From Maritimibacter alkaliphilus (GTDB taxonomy: Bacteria; Pseudomonadota; Alphaproteobacteria; Rhodobacterales; Rhodobacteraceae): 64,000 bases of DNA. Positions 52,404-60,346 of this stretch are shown here, piece by piece. The first letter of the stretch is position 1, and every line of letters starts with the position of its first letter. Both the position numbers and the translations under genes were made by a program. The notes beneath the pieces are model-generated. The model ran no database searches. It had not been told where the DNA came from and was given only the letters and a program-made list of their open reading frames with translations. The stretch spans positions 744,001 to 808,000 of the forward strand of contig NZ_JAHVIT010000001.1 of NCBI RefSeq assembly GCF_019801605.1. Reading direction: 5' to 3'.

Positions 52404-53212
52404 GCGGGCTCTCCCTGTTGCGCGGTCTCGGACATGTAGGCGTCAAAGCCCTCCTGCGTACGGGCGGCGGCGGCGTAGCGCTTCAGCTCGTCCACGTCGG
52501 CGGGGTATTCCCCCCAGAGCCCATAGGGCCATGCGCCCTTCGGCGCCTCCGCCACGGCGGAGACATAGAGCGCGGGCAGGACACCTGCGCCGGTCATCTC
52601 GTCCGCCAGCAGGTTGCCCTCGACGATGCGGTCGACGGTCACGTAGGTCTCGCGCGCGGCATAGGCCATCGGTGCCAGTTCGCGGCGGCGGCCGATCCAG
52701 ACGTTGCCGTGCCGGTCCGCCATGGGCGCATGGAAGATCGCCACGTCGGGATGGATCGCGGGGATCAGCACCACGGGATCCTTCTGGTCCGACAGGGGGT
52801 TGTCGATCACCTTCCAGTCCGGGCGGTTGGCCAGAACATCGGTGCCGATCAGCCCGCGCAGCGGCAGGAAGGGCGATCCCTTCTGGGCCGCGATCAGGCC
52901 CGCGTGGACGGCGGGGCAGGTGGCGTCGATCACCTTGATGCTCCCCTCCTTGACCGCGGCGTTGAACCGGGGCGCGCCCCCGGCCTCGCCGAGGCTGACG
53001 GCGCTGGTCTCGACAGAGCGGACGCAGCCTGCGCCCACCAGCATGTCGACCTGCAAGCCGCCCGTGGGTACGCAGACCAGATCGAGATCGCGCAGGCCGG
53101 CCTCGATCATCGGGCGCGTCAGCGCCATGGAGACACCGGCGTAATCCACCGGCACCGCAATGCGCATACCGCTGTGCAGCTTCGAGACGATCCGTTTCAG
53201 GTCGCTTTGCAT
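52400..53212 (-). CDS. Family I CoA-transferase-like protein, subunit A
   Basis: A 270-residue partner of the B subunit, first gene of the long minus-strand operon. It has the family I alpha pattern: VSMALTRPMIEAGLRDLDLVCVPTGGLQVDMLVGAG (read in parts 29-64), FNAAVKEGSIKVID, FLPLRGLIGTDVL and HAPMADRHGNVWIG. The start at 53212 follows GGAGGAGG; further upstream the frame has no coding character. The stop overlaps the B start (ATGA). It is divergent from the PotABCD-type importer and preceded by a GTTCC-N7-GGAAC operator. Confidence 0.88.
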   Translation of the reverse strand: MQSDLKRIVSKLHSGMRIAVPVDYAGVSMALTRPMIEAGLRDLDLVCVPTGGLQVDMLVGAGCVRSVETSAVSLGEAGGAPRFNAAVKEGSIKVIDATCPAVHAGLIAAQKGSPFLPLRGLIGTDVLANRPDWKVIDNPLSDQKDPVVLIPAIHPDVAIFHAPMADRHGNVWIGRRRELAPMAYAARETYVTVDRIVEGNLLADEMTGAGVLPALYVSAVAEAPKGAWPYGLWGEYPADVDELKRYAAAARTQEGFDAYMSETAQQGEPA

Positions 53213-53434
53213 GGGGTCCTCCTCCCTCGCGCCCCTCTGGCGCGTGTTCCGAATTGTGGAACGATGCTTCGAAATCGAACATAGGTTAGGGCGCTTGCCA
53301 CTGTCAATCGCCCAATTCATGCTGCGCCGCCGCAAATGACGCTGCGGAATCCGGGGCATTGACAGAAATGGAATCGTGATCAAAGATAAAACTCGGAAAA
53401 GCGTTCTATTATATGGAACGCAAGGGAGGAAAAC
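53213..53434. promoter_or_regulatory. Divergent promoter with paired GTTCY-N7-GGAAC operators
   Basis: Towards the CoA-transferase operon: TTGACA (53307-53302) with an 18-bp spacer and TATGTT (53283-53278), then operator GTTCC-GAATTGT-GGAAC (53246-53262). Towards the ABC importer: TTGACA (53359-53364) with AAAGAT 17 bp on (weak), then operator GTTCT-ATTATAT-GGAAC (53403-53419), which ends 15 bp before the ATG. Each operator lies just downstream of its promoter, the position of a repressor. The IclR protein encoded at 58003 is the natural candidate to bind both. Confidence 0.7.
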
Positions 53435-54580
53435 ATGATCGTCAACCTGGCAGAGCGCCCCGGCGCCTCTGATCCCGCCGCCCTATCCGGTGCGGGGCCG
53501 CAGCCCCAGACCGGGATCGGTTCGGGCATTTCCATTCGCGACGCGGTCAAGCGCTACGGCAGTTTTGCCGCCGCCGACCACATCAGCCTCGACATCCGGC
53601 CGGGCGAATTCGTCACGCTTCTTGGGCCCTCGGGCAGTGGCAAGACCACGCTGCTGAACCTGCTGGCGGGCTTCCAGCAGCTGAACGCGGGCGAGATCCT
53701 GGTGGACGGCAAGGCGATCCATAACGTGCCGGTGCACAAGCGCGGCTTCGGCATGGTGTTCCAGAGCTATGCGCTCTTCCCCAACATGACCGTGGCACAG
53801 AACGTGGCCTTCCCGATGCGGATGGCGGGGCTCGACCGGGCCACCAGCGACCGCCGCGTGCACGAGACGCTGGAGATGATGCGCCTGACGGAACACGCGC
53901 AGAAGATGCCCTCGGAGATGTCGGGCGGCCAGCAGCAGCGGGTGGCGATCGCGCGCTCCATCGTGATGCGCCCGCGGGTGGTGCTGATGGACGAACCGCT
54001 CTCGGCCCTCGATCGGCGGCTGCGGGAGTCGATCCAGATCGAGATCCGCGAGATCCACCGCACCATCGGCTCCACCTTCCTCTTCGTGACCCACGACCAG
54101 AGCGAGGCGCTGACCATGTCGGACCGGATCGCGGTGATGGACGCGGGCAAGATCATCCAGGTCGATACGCCCGATGAAATCTATCGCCGTCCGCGCAACC
54201 GCTTCGTGGCCTCCTTCATCGGCGAGAGCAACCTCGTGGAGGCCGAGATCCTGCGCCGCGAGGGGGGCGCGCTGACCCTGCGCACCCGCACCGGCCACCA
54301 GTTCCGCGCCGAAAGCCGCGACGAGGTGACGGGCCGCAACGTGACCGTGCTGGTGCGCCCTGAACGGCTGCGCCTGCATGAGACCGCGATGCCCGGCTCG
54401 ATCCCCGCCAGGGTGCGCTCGGCGCTCTTCCTGGGCGAGGTGCTGCGGATCGAGGTGGAGCTCGACTCGGGCGAGGTGATGCTGGTGCGCTGTCCTGACC
54501 GGGCCGGACAGGTGCTGCCCGATCCCGGCAGCGAGGTGCATGTCAGCTGGGGGGCCGAGGACGGCTGGGTGCTGGCATGA
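53435..54580 (+). CDS. ABC importer ATPase, PotA-like
   Basis: A 381-residue ATPase of the polyamine/Fe-type importer class. Walker A is GPSGSGKTT at 64-72, the Q-loop is VFQSYALFP, the signature is MSGGQQQR, Walker B is VVLMDEPLSALD, and the switch histidine is in FVTHDQSEALT. A C-terminal TOBE regulatory domain covers about 290-380. The first 30 residues are an atypical N-terminal extension. It is expressed from the divergent promoter and overlaps the permease gene by 4 bp. Confidence 0.95.
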   Translation: MIVNLAERPGASDPAALSGAGPQPQTGIGSGISIRDAVKRYGSFAAADHISLDIRPGEFVTLLGPSGSGKTTLLNLLAGFQQLNAGEILVDGKAIHNVPVHKRGFGMVFQSYALFPNMTVAQNVAFPMRMAGLDRATSDRRVHETLEMMRLTEHAQKMPSEMSGGQQQRVAIARSIVMRPRVVLMDEPLSALDRRLRESIQIEIREIHRTIGSTFLFVTHDQSEALTMSDRIAVMDAGKIIQVDTPDEIYRRPRNRFVASFIGESNLVEAEILRREGGALTLRTRTGHQFRAESRDEVTGRNVTVLVRPERLRLHETAMPGSIPARVRSALFLGEVLRIEVELDSGEVMLVRCPDRAGQVLPDPGSEVHVSWGAEDGWVLA

Positions 54581-56355
54581 CCGATGTGCCCGCCGATGCG
54601 CTGACGGCCCCGCGCCGCTCCCTGCGCCAGAGGCTGAGCAATCCGGCCCTGCTGCTGCTGCCGGCCTTCGCCTTCCTCGCCTTCATCTACGTCCAGCCGC
54701 TGATCGACCTGATGATGACCTCGGTCGAGGGCGAACCGTGGTATGCCGACCTCGCGCGGGTCTTCTCGACCCCGCTCTATTTCGATAGCCTGATCCGCAC
54801 CATGCAGATCGCCCTGACGGTGGCGCTGCTCTGTGCGCTTTTCGGCTACCCGGCGGCGCTGCTGATCCAGCGCACCCGGGGCGTCACGCAGATGCTGGTC
54901 GCGACGGCGATCATCCTGCCGTATTTCATCGCGATCCTGATCCGCACCTATGCCTGGATGGTCCTTCTGGGCCGCAACGGGCCGATCAACAAGGTGGCGG
55001 TCTGGCTGGGCATCTTCGACGAGCCGCTGGGTCTGCTTTTCAACCGGGGCGCGGTGCTGCTGGGGATGACGGCGGTGCTGCTGCCGATCATGGTGCTCTC
55101 GATCTATTCCAGCCTGACGCGGGTCGATCCGGCGCTGAAACGCGCGGCCATGGCCAATGGCGCGGGGCCGCTGGCCGCCTTCTGGCGGGTGCTGCTGCCG
55201 CTGACCCTGCCGGGTGTCGGCGCGGGCTTCCTGCTGGTCTTCGTGCAGGCGCTTGGCTTCTTCATCACGCCGACCCTGCTGGGGGGCCCGGGCGACATGA
55301 TGTTCGCCATGCACATCACCCAACAGGCCGACAGCGTGACCGGCGAAGGCTTCCTGCAGGCGCTTGCGGTGGTGCTGCTGGTGATCACACTGGTGACCGT
55401 GGCCATCGCGGGCCGCCTGCTGGGGTTCGAGTTCATCTGGGGCGGCACCCGCGCCTCACCTGCGCCGAAACCGGCCAAGGCGGTGGAGCGGACCCCGCGT
55501 CGCGGGCTGTCGGCCACCGTGGCCGATACCGTGGGCTGGCCGCTGCTGCGCATGGTCAGCGGCTTGCAGGCCCGCTGGGGCGCCTGGACCGTGCGGTTGA
55601 TGGGCGGCTTCATCGTGGCGATGCTGGTGATCCCGATCGTCGTGGTGATGATCATTTCCTTCAGCAAGGCCAGCTACCTGACCTTCCCGCCGCCGGCCTA
55701 TTCGCTGCGCTGGTACGAGAAGTTCTTTTCCGACAGCAACTGGATGGATGCCTTCTGGAACTCGCTCGGCATCGCCTGCCTCTCTGCCGGGATCTCGGTT
55801 TCGCTGGGGGCGACAGCAGCGATGGGGATCGTGCGCAGCACCATCAAGTACAAGTCGACCGTGATGCTGCTGCTGGTCAGCCCGATGATCGTGCCGCCGG
55901 TGGTGCTGGGCCTGTCGCTCTACTCGCTGTTCCTGAAGTTCGAGCTGGTGGGCACCTACCTTGGCCTTGCCGCCGCGCATTCCATCGGGGGCATTCCCAT
56001 CGTGGTGGTGATTGTCGCCGCCGCGCTGCAGGGGGTGGACCGCCAGCTGGAGCAGGGGGCGGCCGTACACGGGGCCTCGCCGCTGACGGTGTTCCGCACC
56101 GTGACCCTTCCGGCCATCGCGCCGGGGCTGGGGGCGGCGGTCTTCTTTGCCTTCCTGCATTCCTTTGACGAGCTCGTGCTGACGCTGTTCCTGTCCAGCC
56201 CGCGCATGAAGACCCTGCCGCTGATGCTCTGGGGGGACATCAACTACCAGCTGAACCCGGTCCTGGCCGTGGTCTCGACGCTGGAGGTCCTGCTTGTCGT
56301 CGGCGGCATCATCCTCGCCCGGCCGGTCCTGACCCGGCGGGCGGGGGCCAATTAA
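54577..56355 (+). CDS. ABC importer permease, PotB-PotC fusion
   Basis: A 592-residue protein with two binding-protein-dependent permease domains in one chain. Domain 1 (about 20-290) starts with helix LLLLPAFAFLAFIYVQPLIDLMM and contains the EAA-like loop AAMANGAGPLAAFWRVLLPLTLPG. A basic linker (about 291-340) follows, and domain 2 (about 345-585) contains GAAVHGASPLTVFRTVTLPAIAPG. In classical PotABCD systems these are two genes, so this is a natural fusion. The helices place it in the inner membrane with the partner ATPase (upstream) and binding protein (downstream). Confidence 0.93.
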   Translation: MTDVPADALTAPRRSLRQRLSNPALLLLPAFAFLAFIYVQPLIDLMMTSVEGEPWYADLARVFSTPLYFDSLIRTMQIALTVALLCALFGYPAALLIQRTRGVTQMLVATAIILPYFIAILIRTYAWMVLLGRNGPINKVAVWLGIFDEPLGLLFNRGAVLLGMTAVLLPIMVLSIYSSLTRVDPALKRAAMANGAGPLAAFWRVLLPLTLPGVGAGFLLVFVQALGFFITPTLLGGPGDMMFAMHITQQADSVTGEGFLQALAVVLLVITLVTVAIAGRLLGFEFIWGGTRASPAPKPAKAVERTPRRGLSATVADTVGWPLLRMVSGLQARWGAWTVRLMGGFIVAMLVIPIVVVMIISFSKASYLTFPPPAYSLRWYEKFFSDSNWMDAFWNSLGIACLSAGISVSLGATAAMGIVRSTIKYKSTVMLLLVSPMIVPPVVLGLSLYSLFLKFELVGTYLGLAAAHSIGGIPIVVVIVAAALQGVDRQLEQGAAVHGASPLTVFRTVTLPAIAPGLGAAVFFAFLHSFDELVLTLFLSSPRMKTLPLMLWGDINYQLNPVLAVVSTLEVLLVVGGIILARPVLTRRAGAN

Positions 56356-56388
56356 CCAAAAGCACCGTAAACAGTGGAGGAGAACACG

Positions 56389-57474
56389 ATGCTGAAACTC
56401 ACGAGGAGGACCCGCCGGCTGCTGGCGTTTGCCATGGCCGCGATGCTGATGGGCGGGGCGCAGGGCGCGCTCGCCGAGGGCGAGGTGATCATGCAGGACC
56501 CGGGCGGCAGCTACGGCGACGCGCTGCGTTCCGTCATGTACGACAACTTCGAGAAGGAGACCGGGATCGACGTGATCACCGTTCAGGAAGCGCGCTCCGG
56601 CCCGCGGATCAAGGCGCAGGTCGAGGCCGGCAAGGCCGAGTGGGACCTGACCTTCATCTTCGATCAGGAGACCAAGCTGCTGGGGGATTGCTGCCTTGCG
56701 GACATCGACTATGACAAGCTGTCGGACACCGCCAAGGAAACCCTGGCCACCATGCCCGACAACCTGAAGCGGCCCAAGGGCGTCGCGCTGCAGGTGATCG
56801 GTGTGGGCCTCGTCTACAACACCGATGTCTACAGCGACGAGAAGCCCACCACCTGGGCCGATTTCTGGGACCAGGAGAAGTTCCCGGGCAAGCGTTGCCT
56901 GCCGGCCTGGCCGCGCTTCAACATGGAGGCCGCGCTGATGGCCGACGGGGTGGCGAAGGAGGATCTCTACCCGCTCGACATGGAGCGCGCGCTGAAGAAG
57001 CTGGAGGAGATCAAGCCCTACGTGACGAAGTGGTGGACCACCTCGGCGCAGTCGCCCCAGCTGCTGCTGGATGGCGAGGCCGACATGTGCATGGCCTACA
57101 CCGGCTCGACCTCGCTTCTGGCGCTGGAAGGCGCCCCGATCGAGGTGGAGTGGAACCAGGGCTTCGTCTACTACGACTTCTTCTCGATCCCCAAGGGCGC
57201 GCCGAATTATGACAACGCGCTCAAGCTGCTGTCCTGGCGGCTGGACCCCGACCTCGCGGCCGAGCTGACCTCGACCTACCCGGTCGCGCTGCCCTCGCCG
57301 CTGGTCTTCGAGAAGGCCGACCCCGAGATCAGCATCTACTGGGCCAACAACCCCGACAACGTGTCGAAGGCGATCGAGTGGAGCCCCGAGTTCTGGGGCG
57401 CGATGACCGCCGACGGCAAGATGACCAACGAGGAATGGGGTCAGGAGAAGCTGAACGAGCTTCTGGCGAAGTAA
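56389..57474 (+). CDS. ABC importer periplasmic binding protein, PotD-like
   Basis: A 361-residue binding protein with a signal peptide (basic 3-10, hydrophobic to about 22, cleavage after ALA near 29). The mature form opens EGEVIMQDPGGSYGDALRSV and shows the class features QVIGVGLVYNTDV, TTWADFWDQEKFPGKR and GEADMCMAYTGST. Four cysteines occur, including a vicinal pair (GDCCLADIDY). The ATG at 56389 is preferred over an upstream GTG because GGAGGAG lies 6 bp ahead. PotD-like proteins bind polyamines, but relatives bind many small organic ligands, so the substrate is open. Confidence 0.93.
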   Translation: MLKLTRRTRRLLAFAMAAMLMGGAQGALAEGEVIMQDPGGSYGDALRSVMYDNFEKETGIDVITVQEARSGPRIKAQVEAGKAEWDLTFIFDQETKLLGDCCLADIDYDKLSDTAKETLATMPDNLKRPKGVALQVIGVGLVYNTDVYSDEKPTTWADFWDQEKFPGKRCLPAWPRFNMEAALMADGVAKEDLYPLDMERALKKLEEIKPYVTKWWTTSAQSPQLLLDGEADMCMAYTGSTSLLALEGAPIEVEWNQGFVYYDFFSIPKGAPNYDNALKLLSWRLDPDLAAELTSTYPVALPSPLVFEKADPEISIYWANNPDNVSKAIEWSPEFWGAMTADGKMTNEEWGQEKLNELLAK

Positions 57475-57495
57475 GCCCCCAGTCGCCGGAATGAC

Positions 57496-57526
57496 GTGGC
57501 CGCGGGAGGCTCCCTTCCGCGGCCAC
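57496..57526 (+). terminator. Hairpin after binding-protein gene
   Basis: GTGGCCGCGG (57496-57505) and CCGCGGCCAC (57517-57526) form a perfect 10-bp stem around an 11-base loop, starting 21 bp after the stop codon. The following T-tract is short (TGCTTTGGGG). It probably ends the importer operon. Confidence 0.7.
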
Positions 57527-58002
57527 TGCTTTGGGGTGGGGGTGTTGCGCGGTTTTGCGGATGTCGGCTTGCTATGAGGTTTGGCTTGGGGTGCGACAGG
57601 GCGAAGGGCTTTTCGCGCCCGGGCTTCCCTTGTCATGCAATAGGCGTTTCCCTCGGGGCTTAGCCCCGCAAGCTGGCACATTACTAAGGTTCCCTCTGGG
57701 CTTGGGGCTTAGCGTCGCAATCGGGCACTTAGCCACTGTTCCCTCGATAGGTCCCGCCCGGCCTCAGGCCGGGCAGCGCCGACCCGCCCCCCTGGGGCGG
57801 CGCTATTGCGCCACCCCGCGGGCCGGCGCTGCCCTTTGTGGGGGCCAGTGGGAGAGCAGTGGGGGAGTAGTGGGGTCCAGTCGGGCCAGTTTGGGGCAGT
57901 GGGATCGGGGACCGAGAACCCAACCACCCCCACACCATCATTCCCGGGTTTGCTCGGCCCCGGGAACATCGTATTGCTGAGTGAAACAGGTTCGGGGACG
58001 GA
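57527..58002. repeat. Repeat-rich, hairpin-rich gap before the IclR gene
   Basis: No gene is credible here. Three blocks can be seen. First, two diverged direct repeats of about 43-49 bp, each opening GTT(T)CCCTC (57646 and 57689), plus a third opening at 57738; the first contains the perfect hairpin CGGGGC-TTA-GCCCCG (57654-57668). Second, adjacent hairpins GCCCGGCC-TCA-GGCCGGGC (57756-57774) and CGCCCC/GGGGCG just after. Third, six (C/T)AGT-G-rich units starting at 57846, 57857, 57868, 57878, 57887 and 57897, about one helical turn apart. It may be a mosaic intergenic repeat element or a structured leader. Confidence 0.55.
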
Positions 58003-58755
58003 ATGGACAAGGCATTCGTGAAGGGATTGCGGCTGATCGAGGCCATGGCGGCCAGTGACGGCGCCCGCGGCGTGACCGATCTCGCCAAGCAGCTGGAACT
58101 GACCAAGAGCAACGTCCACCGGCTGCTCACCACGCTGTCCGCCCATGGCTACATCCGGCAGGACCCCACCAGCAGCGGCTACGAGCTGACCACGAAACTC
58201 TGGGAACTGGGCAGCAAGGTCGTCGGACGGCTTGACCTGACCAAGGTCGCGCGCCCCGCGATGGAACGGCTGGCGGCGCTCACCGGGGAGACGGTGCACC
58301 TGTCCGTGCTGGAAAACGAGGATGTGGTCTATCTCGACAAGATCGAAAGCTCGCACCACATCCGCGCCTATACCAGCGTCGGCCAGAGGGCGCCCGCCTA
58401 CACGATGGCCACCGGCAAGGCGATGCTCTCGACCCAGCCGGACGCCTACCTCGAACGCTACCGAAACCGGCTCCAGCCTTTCACGGAATACACCGTCACC
58501 ACGATGGATGCGCTCTACCGCGACATCGAGGAGGTGCGCCGCACGGGCTATGCGCAGGTACTCCATGGCCAGTGGCGCACCGGGATCGCCGCCTGCGCCT
58601 GTCCGATCCGCGGGCCGCTGGGGGACCTTGCGGGCGCGATCGGCGTCTCGGGGCCCGATACGCGGGTGCAGCAGGCGGAACTCGATGCCTTCGCGCCCCA
58701 TGTGGTGACGGCGGCGCAGACGATCTCGCGCGCGCTCGGCTACACGGGCGAGTAG
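58003..58755 (+). CDS. IclR-family transcriptional regulator
   Basis: A 250-residue IclR regulator. The N-terminal winged helix (1-65) shows GLRLIEAMAASDGARGVTDLAKQLELTKSNVHRLLTTL and the wing DPTSSGYELT. The C-terminal effector domain (about 80-248) has the usual AYTMATGKAMLS near 131-142 and the ligand-pocket cysteines in ACACPIRGP. It lies downstream of the PotABCD-type importer and is the only regulator near the long catabolic operon. It is the probable repressor acting at 53246-53262 and 53403-53419. Confidence 0.93.
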   Translation: MDKAFVKGLRLIEAMAASDGARGVTDLAKQLELTKSNVHRLLTTLSAHGYIRQDPTSSGYELTTKLWELGSKVVGRLDLTKVARPAMERLAALTGETVHLSVLENEDVVYLDKIESSHHIRAYTSVGQRAPAYTMATGKAMLSTQPDAYLERYRNRLQPFTEYTVTTMDALYRDIEEVRRTGYAQVLHGQWRTGIAACACPIRGPLGDLAGAIGVSGPDTRVQQAELDAFAPHVVTAAQTISRALGYTGE

Positions 58756-58761
58756 GGCGCC

Positions 58762-59760
58762 TCAGGCCACCGTCGTCCGCTCCACCAGCTCCACCGGCAC
58801 GGCAAAGCGCGTGGGCGGGGCCTCGGCCGGGCGGTCGATGGCCTCCAGCGTGGCGGCGGTGAGCGCGTCGAGCGACTGGCGGATCGTTGTCAGCCCGTGG
58901 GAGGACCACTCCGAGATCGGCGCATCGTCGAAGCCGATGACCGAGAGGTCGCCCGGCACCGACAGCCCCAGCTCGTGCCGCGCCGTGTTCAGCACGCCGA
59001 GCGCGATTTCATCCGTCACGCCGAAAATCCCGTCGAGCCCCGGCCGCGCCAGCAGGCTGCGCGCCGCCTCGACCCCGGTGGCATAGGCATTGGCCCCGTC
59101 GGCCCATGTGGTCACCGCGACGCCCCGCGCCGCCATGACCGCGCAGAAGGCCTCGGCCCGGGCCTTTTTGGCCGTGGTGCGCGAGCCCGAGACCACCACC
59201 GCCACCCGGCGGCAGCCCGCCGCGATCAGCCGCTCCGCCGCCAGCCGTCCGCCCCGGGCGCTGTCGGCGAGGATCAGGTCGGCCTGCGTGCCCTCGGGCG
59301 GGGGCGGGCGGTTGATCAGCACCATCCGCGCCCCGTTCTGGGCGCAGAGCCGGATCAGGTCATCGGGCGCGGCCCCGGAGAGCAGCACCACGTTGCGCAC
59401 CCGGTAATCCAGCAGCCGGGCCAGATGTTCGGAGACATCCGCCCCGGCGGAGGCGGTGTTCATCAGCAGGCATTGCAGCCCGCGCCCCTGCAAGGCGCAG
59501 GAGAGCGCGTCAAGCTGCGCCGCGATATAGGGGTTGGAGAAGTTCCCGCCCACGAGGCCGACAAGGTCGGAGCGGTCCTGATGCAGGGTCCGCGCCAGCC
59601 GGTTGACCCGGTAGCCCAGTTCCTCCGCCGCCGCATGGATGCGCTTGCGCGCGGCCTCCGAGACGGCGGCGCCGGGGGTATAGGCCCGGCTGACGGCAGA
59701 GCGGGACACGCCCGCCAGACGCGCCACGTCCGCGGCGGAGACGAAGCGCGGCTTTGTCAT
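58762..59760 (-). CDS. LacI-family transcriptional regulator
   Basis: A 332-residue LacI/GalR regulator. The helix-turn-helix is at 7-27 (SAADVARLAGVSRSAVSRAYT) with the hinge helix SEAARKRIHAAAEELGYRVN. The effector domain (about 60-330) has periplasmic-binding-protein form (LVGLVGGNFSNPYIAAQLDAL) and ends DDAPISEWSSHGLTTIRQ. Its start overlaps the end of the phosphatase gene by 4 bp (59757-59760), so it is the last gene of the operon led by the ABC importer genes. It probably senses the imported compound or its product. Confidence 0.92.
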   Translation of the reverse strand: MTKPRFVSAADVARLAGVSRSAVSRAYTPGAAVSEAARKRIHAAAEELGYRVNRLARTLHQDRSDLVGLVGGNFSNPYIAAQLDALSCALQGRGLQCLLMNTASAGADVSEHLARLLDYRVRNVVLLSGAAPDDLIRLCAQNGARMVLINRPPPPEGTQADLILADSARGGRLAAERLIAAGCRRVAVVVSGSRTTAKKARAEAFCAVMAARGVAVTTWADGANAYATGVEAARSLLARPGLDGIFGVTDEIALGVLNTARHELGLSVPGDLSVIGFDDAPISEWSSHGLTTIRQSLDALTAATLEAIDRPAEAPPTRFAVPVELVERTTVA

Positions 59761-60344
59761 GCCGGGATCAGGCCGCGGTCCAGCGCCGCGCGGGCAAGGG
59801 CGATCATCGGCGGCAGGGGATAGCTCTCGTCCTGTCCGCGGACCTGCCGCAGGTGGTGCAGCGCCGCGTCCAGCGTCGGGAAGTCCTCGCGCCGCCGCAG
59901 ATGCAGCCAGAGCGCCAGCACGGTGACCGAGCGCGACCGCCCGCCCCGGCAGTGGACCAGCAGGCCGCCCTTGGCGTGGGGCGGGTAATGCGGCTTGCCG
60001 GGCACGTAGACGCCCGCCAGCCCGTCCACCAGCTGCACCGCGGCGGCCAGCATGGCGGGATCGTTGCCGGGCCCGTCGAGCATCCCGATCTGGTAGCGCC
60101 GCACATGGACCCCCGAGGGCAGCTGCACTGGCCCGGGAAAGATGTTGATGGCGAGGTTCAGCGTCGCGGTGATGCCCGCCGCCTCCAGCGCCTGCGCATC
60201 CTCCGCCGCCGTCAGGTTGCCAAGCCAGAGCTGCGTCAGCCCCGGTTCCGCAGCGCTGACCGGGAACAGCAGCGGGCGGGCATCCTCCAGCGCCTCGGCC
60301 TCGGGCGTGGCATCGGGGAGGAAGTGGCGGGTGGTCTCGGTCAT
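59757..60344 (-). CDS. Dual-specificity/tyrosine-phosphatase-like protein
   Basis: A 195-residue protein with the cysteine-phosphatase signature HCRGGRSRS, giving nucleophile Cys132 and phosphate-binding Arg138, and a likely general acid at Asp90 or Asp95 (MLDGPGND). It therefore can form a phosphocysteine intermediate. The start at 60344 is preferred over 60350 because GAGG lies 7 bp upstream. Its coding region overlaps neither neighbour by more than a few bases. In an operon with a transporter and a metallohydrolase, a small phosphorylated metabolite is a more likely substrate than a protein. Confidence 0.82.
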   Translation of the reverse strand: MTETTRHFLPDATPEAEALEDARPLLFPVSAAEPGLTQLWLGNLTAAEDAQALEAAGITATLNLAINIFPGPVQLPSGVHVRRYQIGMLDGPGNDPAMLAAAVQLVDGLAGVYVPGKPHYPPHAKGGLLVHCRGGRSRSVTVLALWLHLRRREDFPTLDAALHHLRQVRGQDESYPLPPMIALARAALDRGLIPA

Positions 60345-60346
60345 TC

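Noticed and set aside
51645-53212. Steroid ring-cleavage hydrolase IpdAB
   Set aside because: Subunit sizes are close, but no other steroid-degradation gene is nearby, so the general family I CoA-transferase-like name was kept.
57531-57980. Open frame of about 150 codons in the repeat-rich gap
   Set aside because: It runs through hairpins and direct repeats, starts inside the terminator region, and has no ribosome site or recognisable composition.
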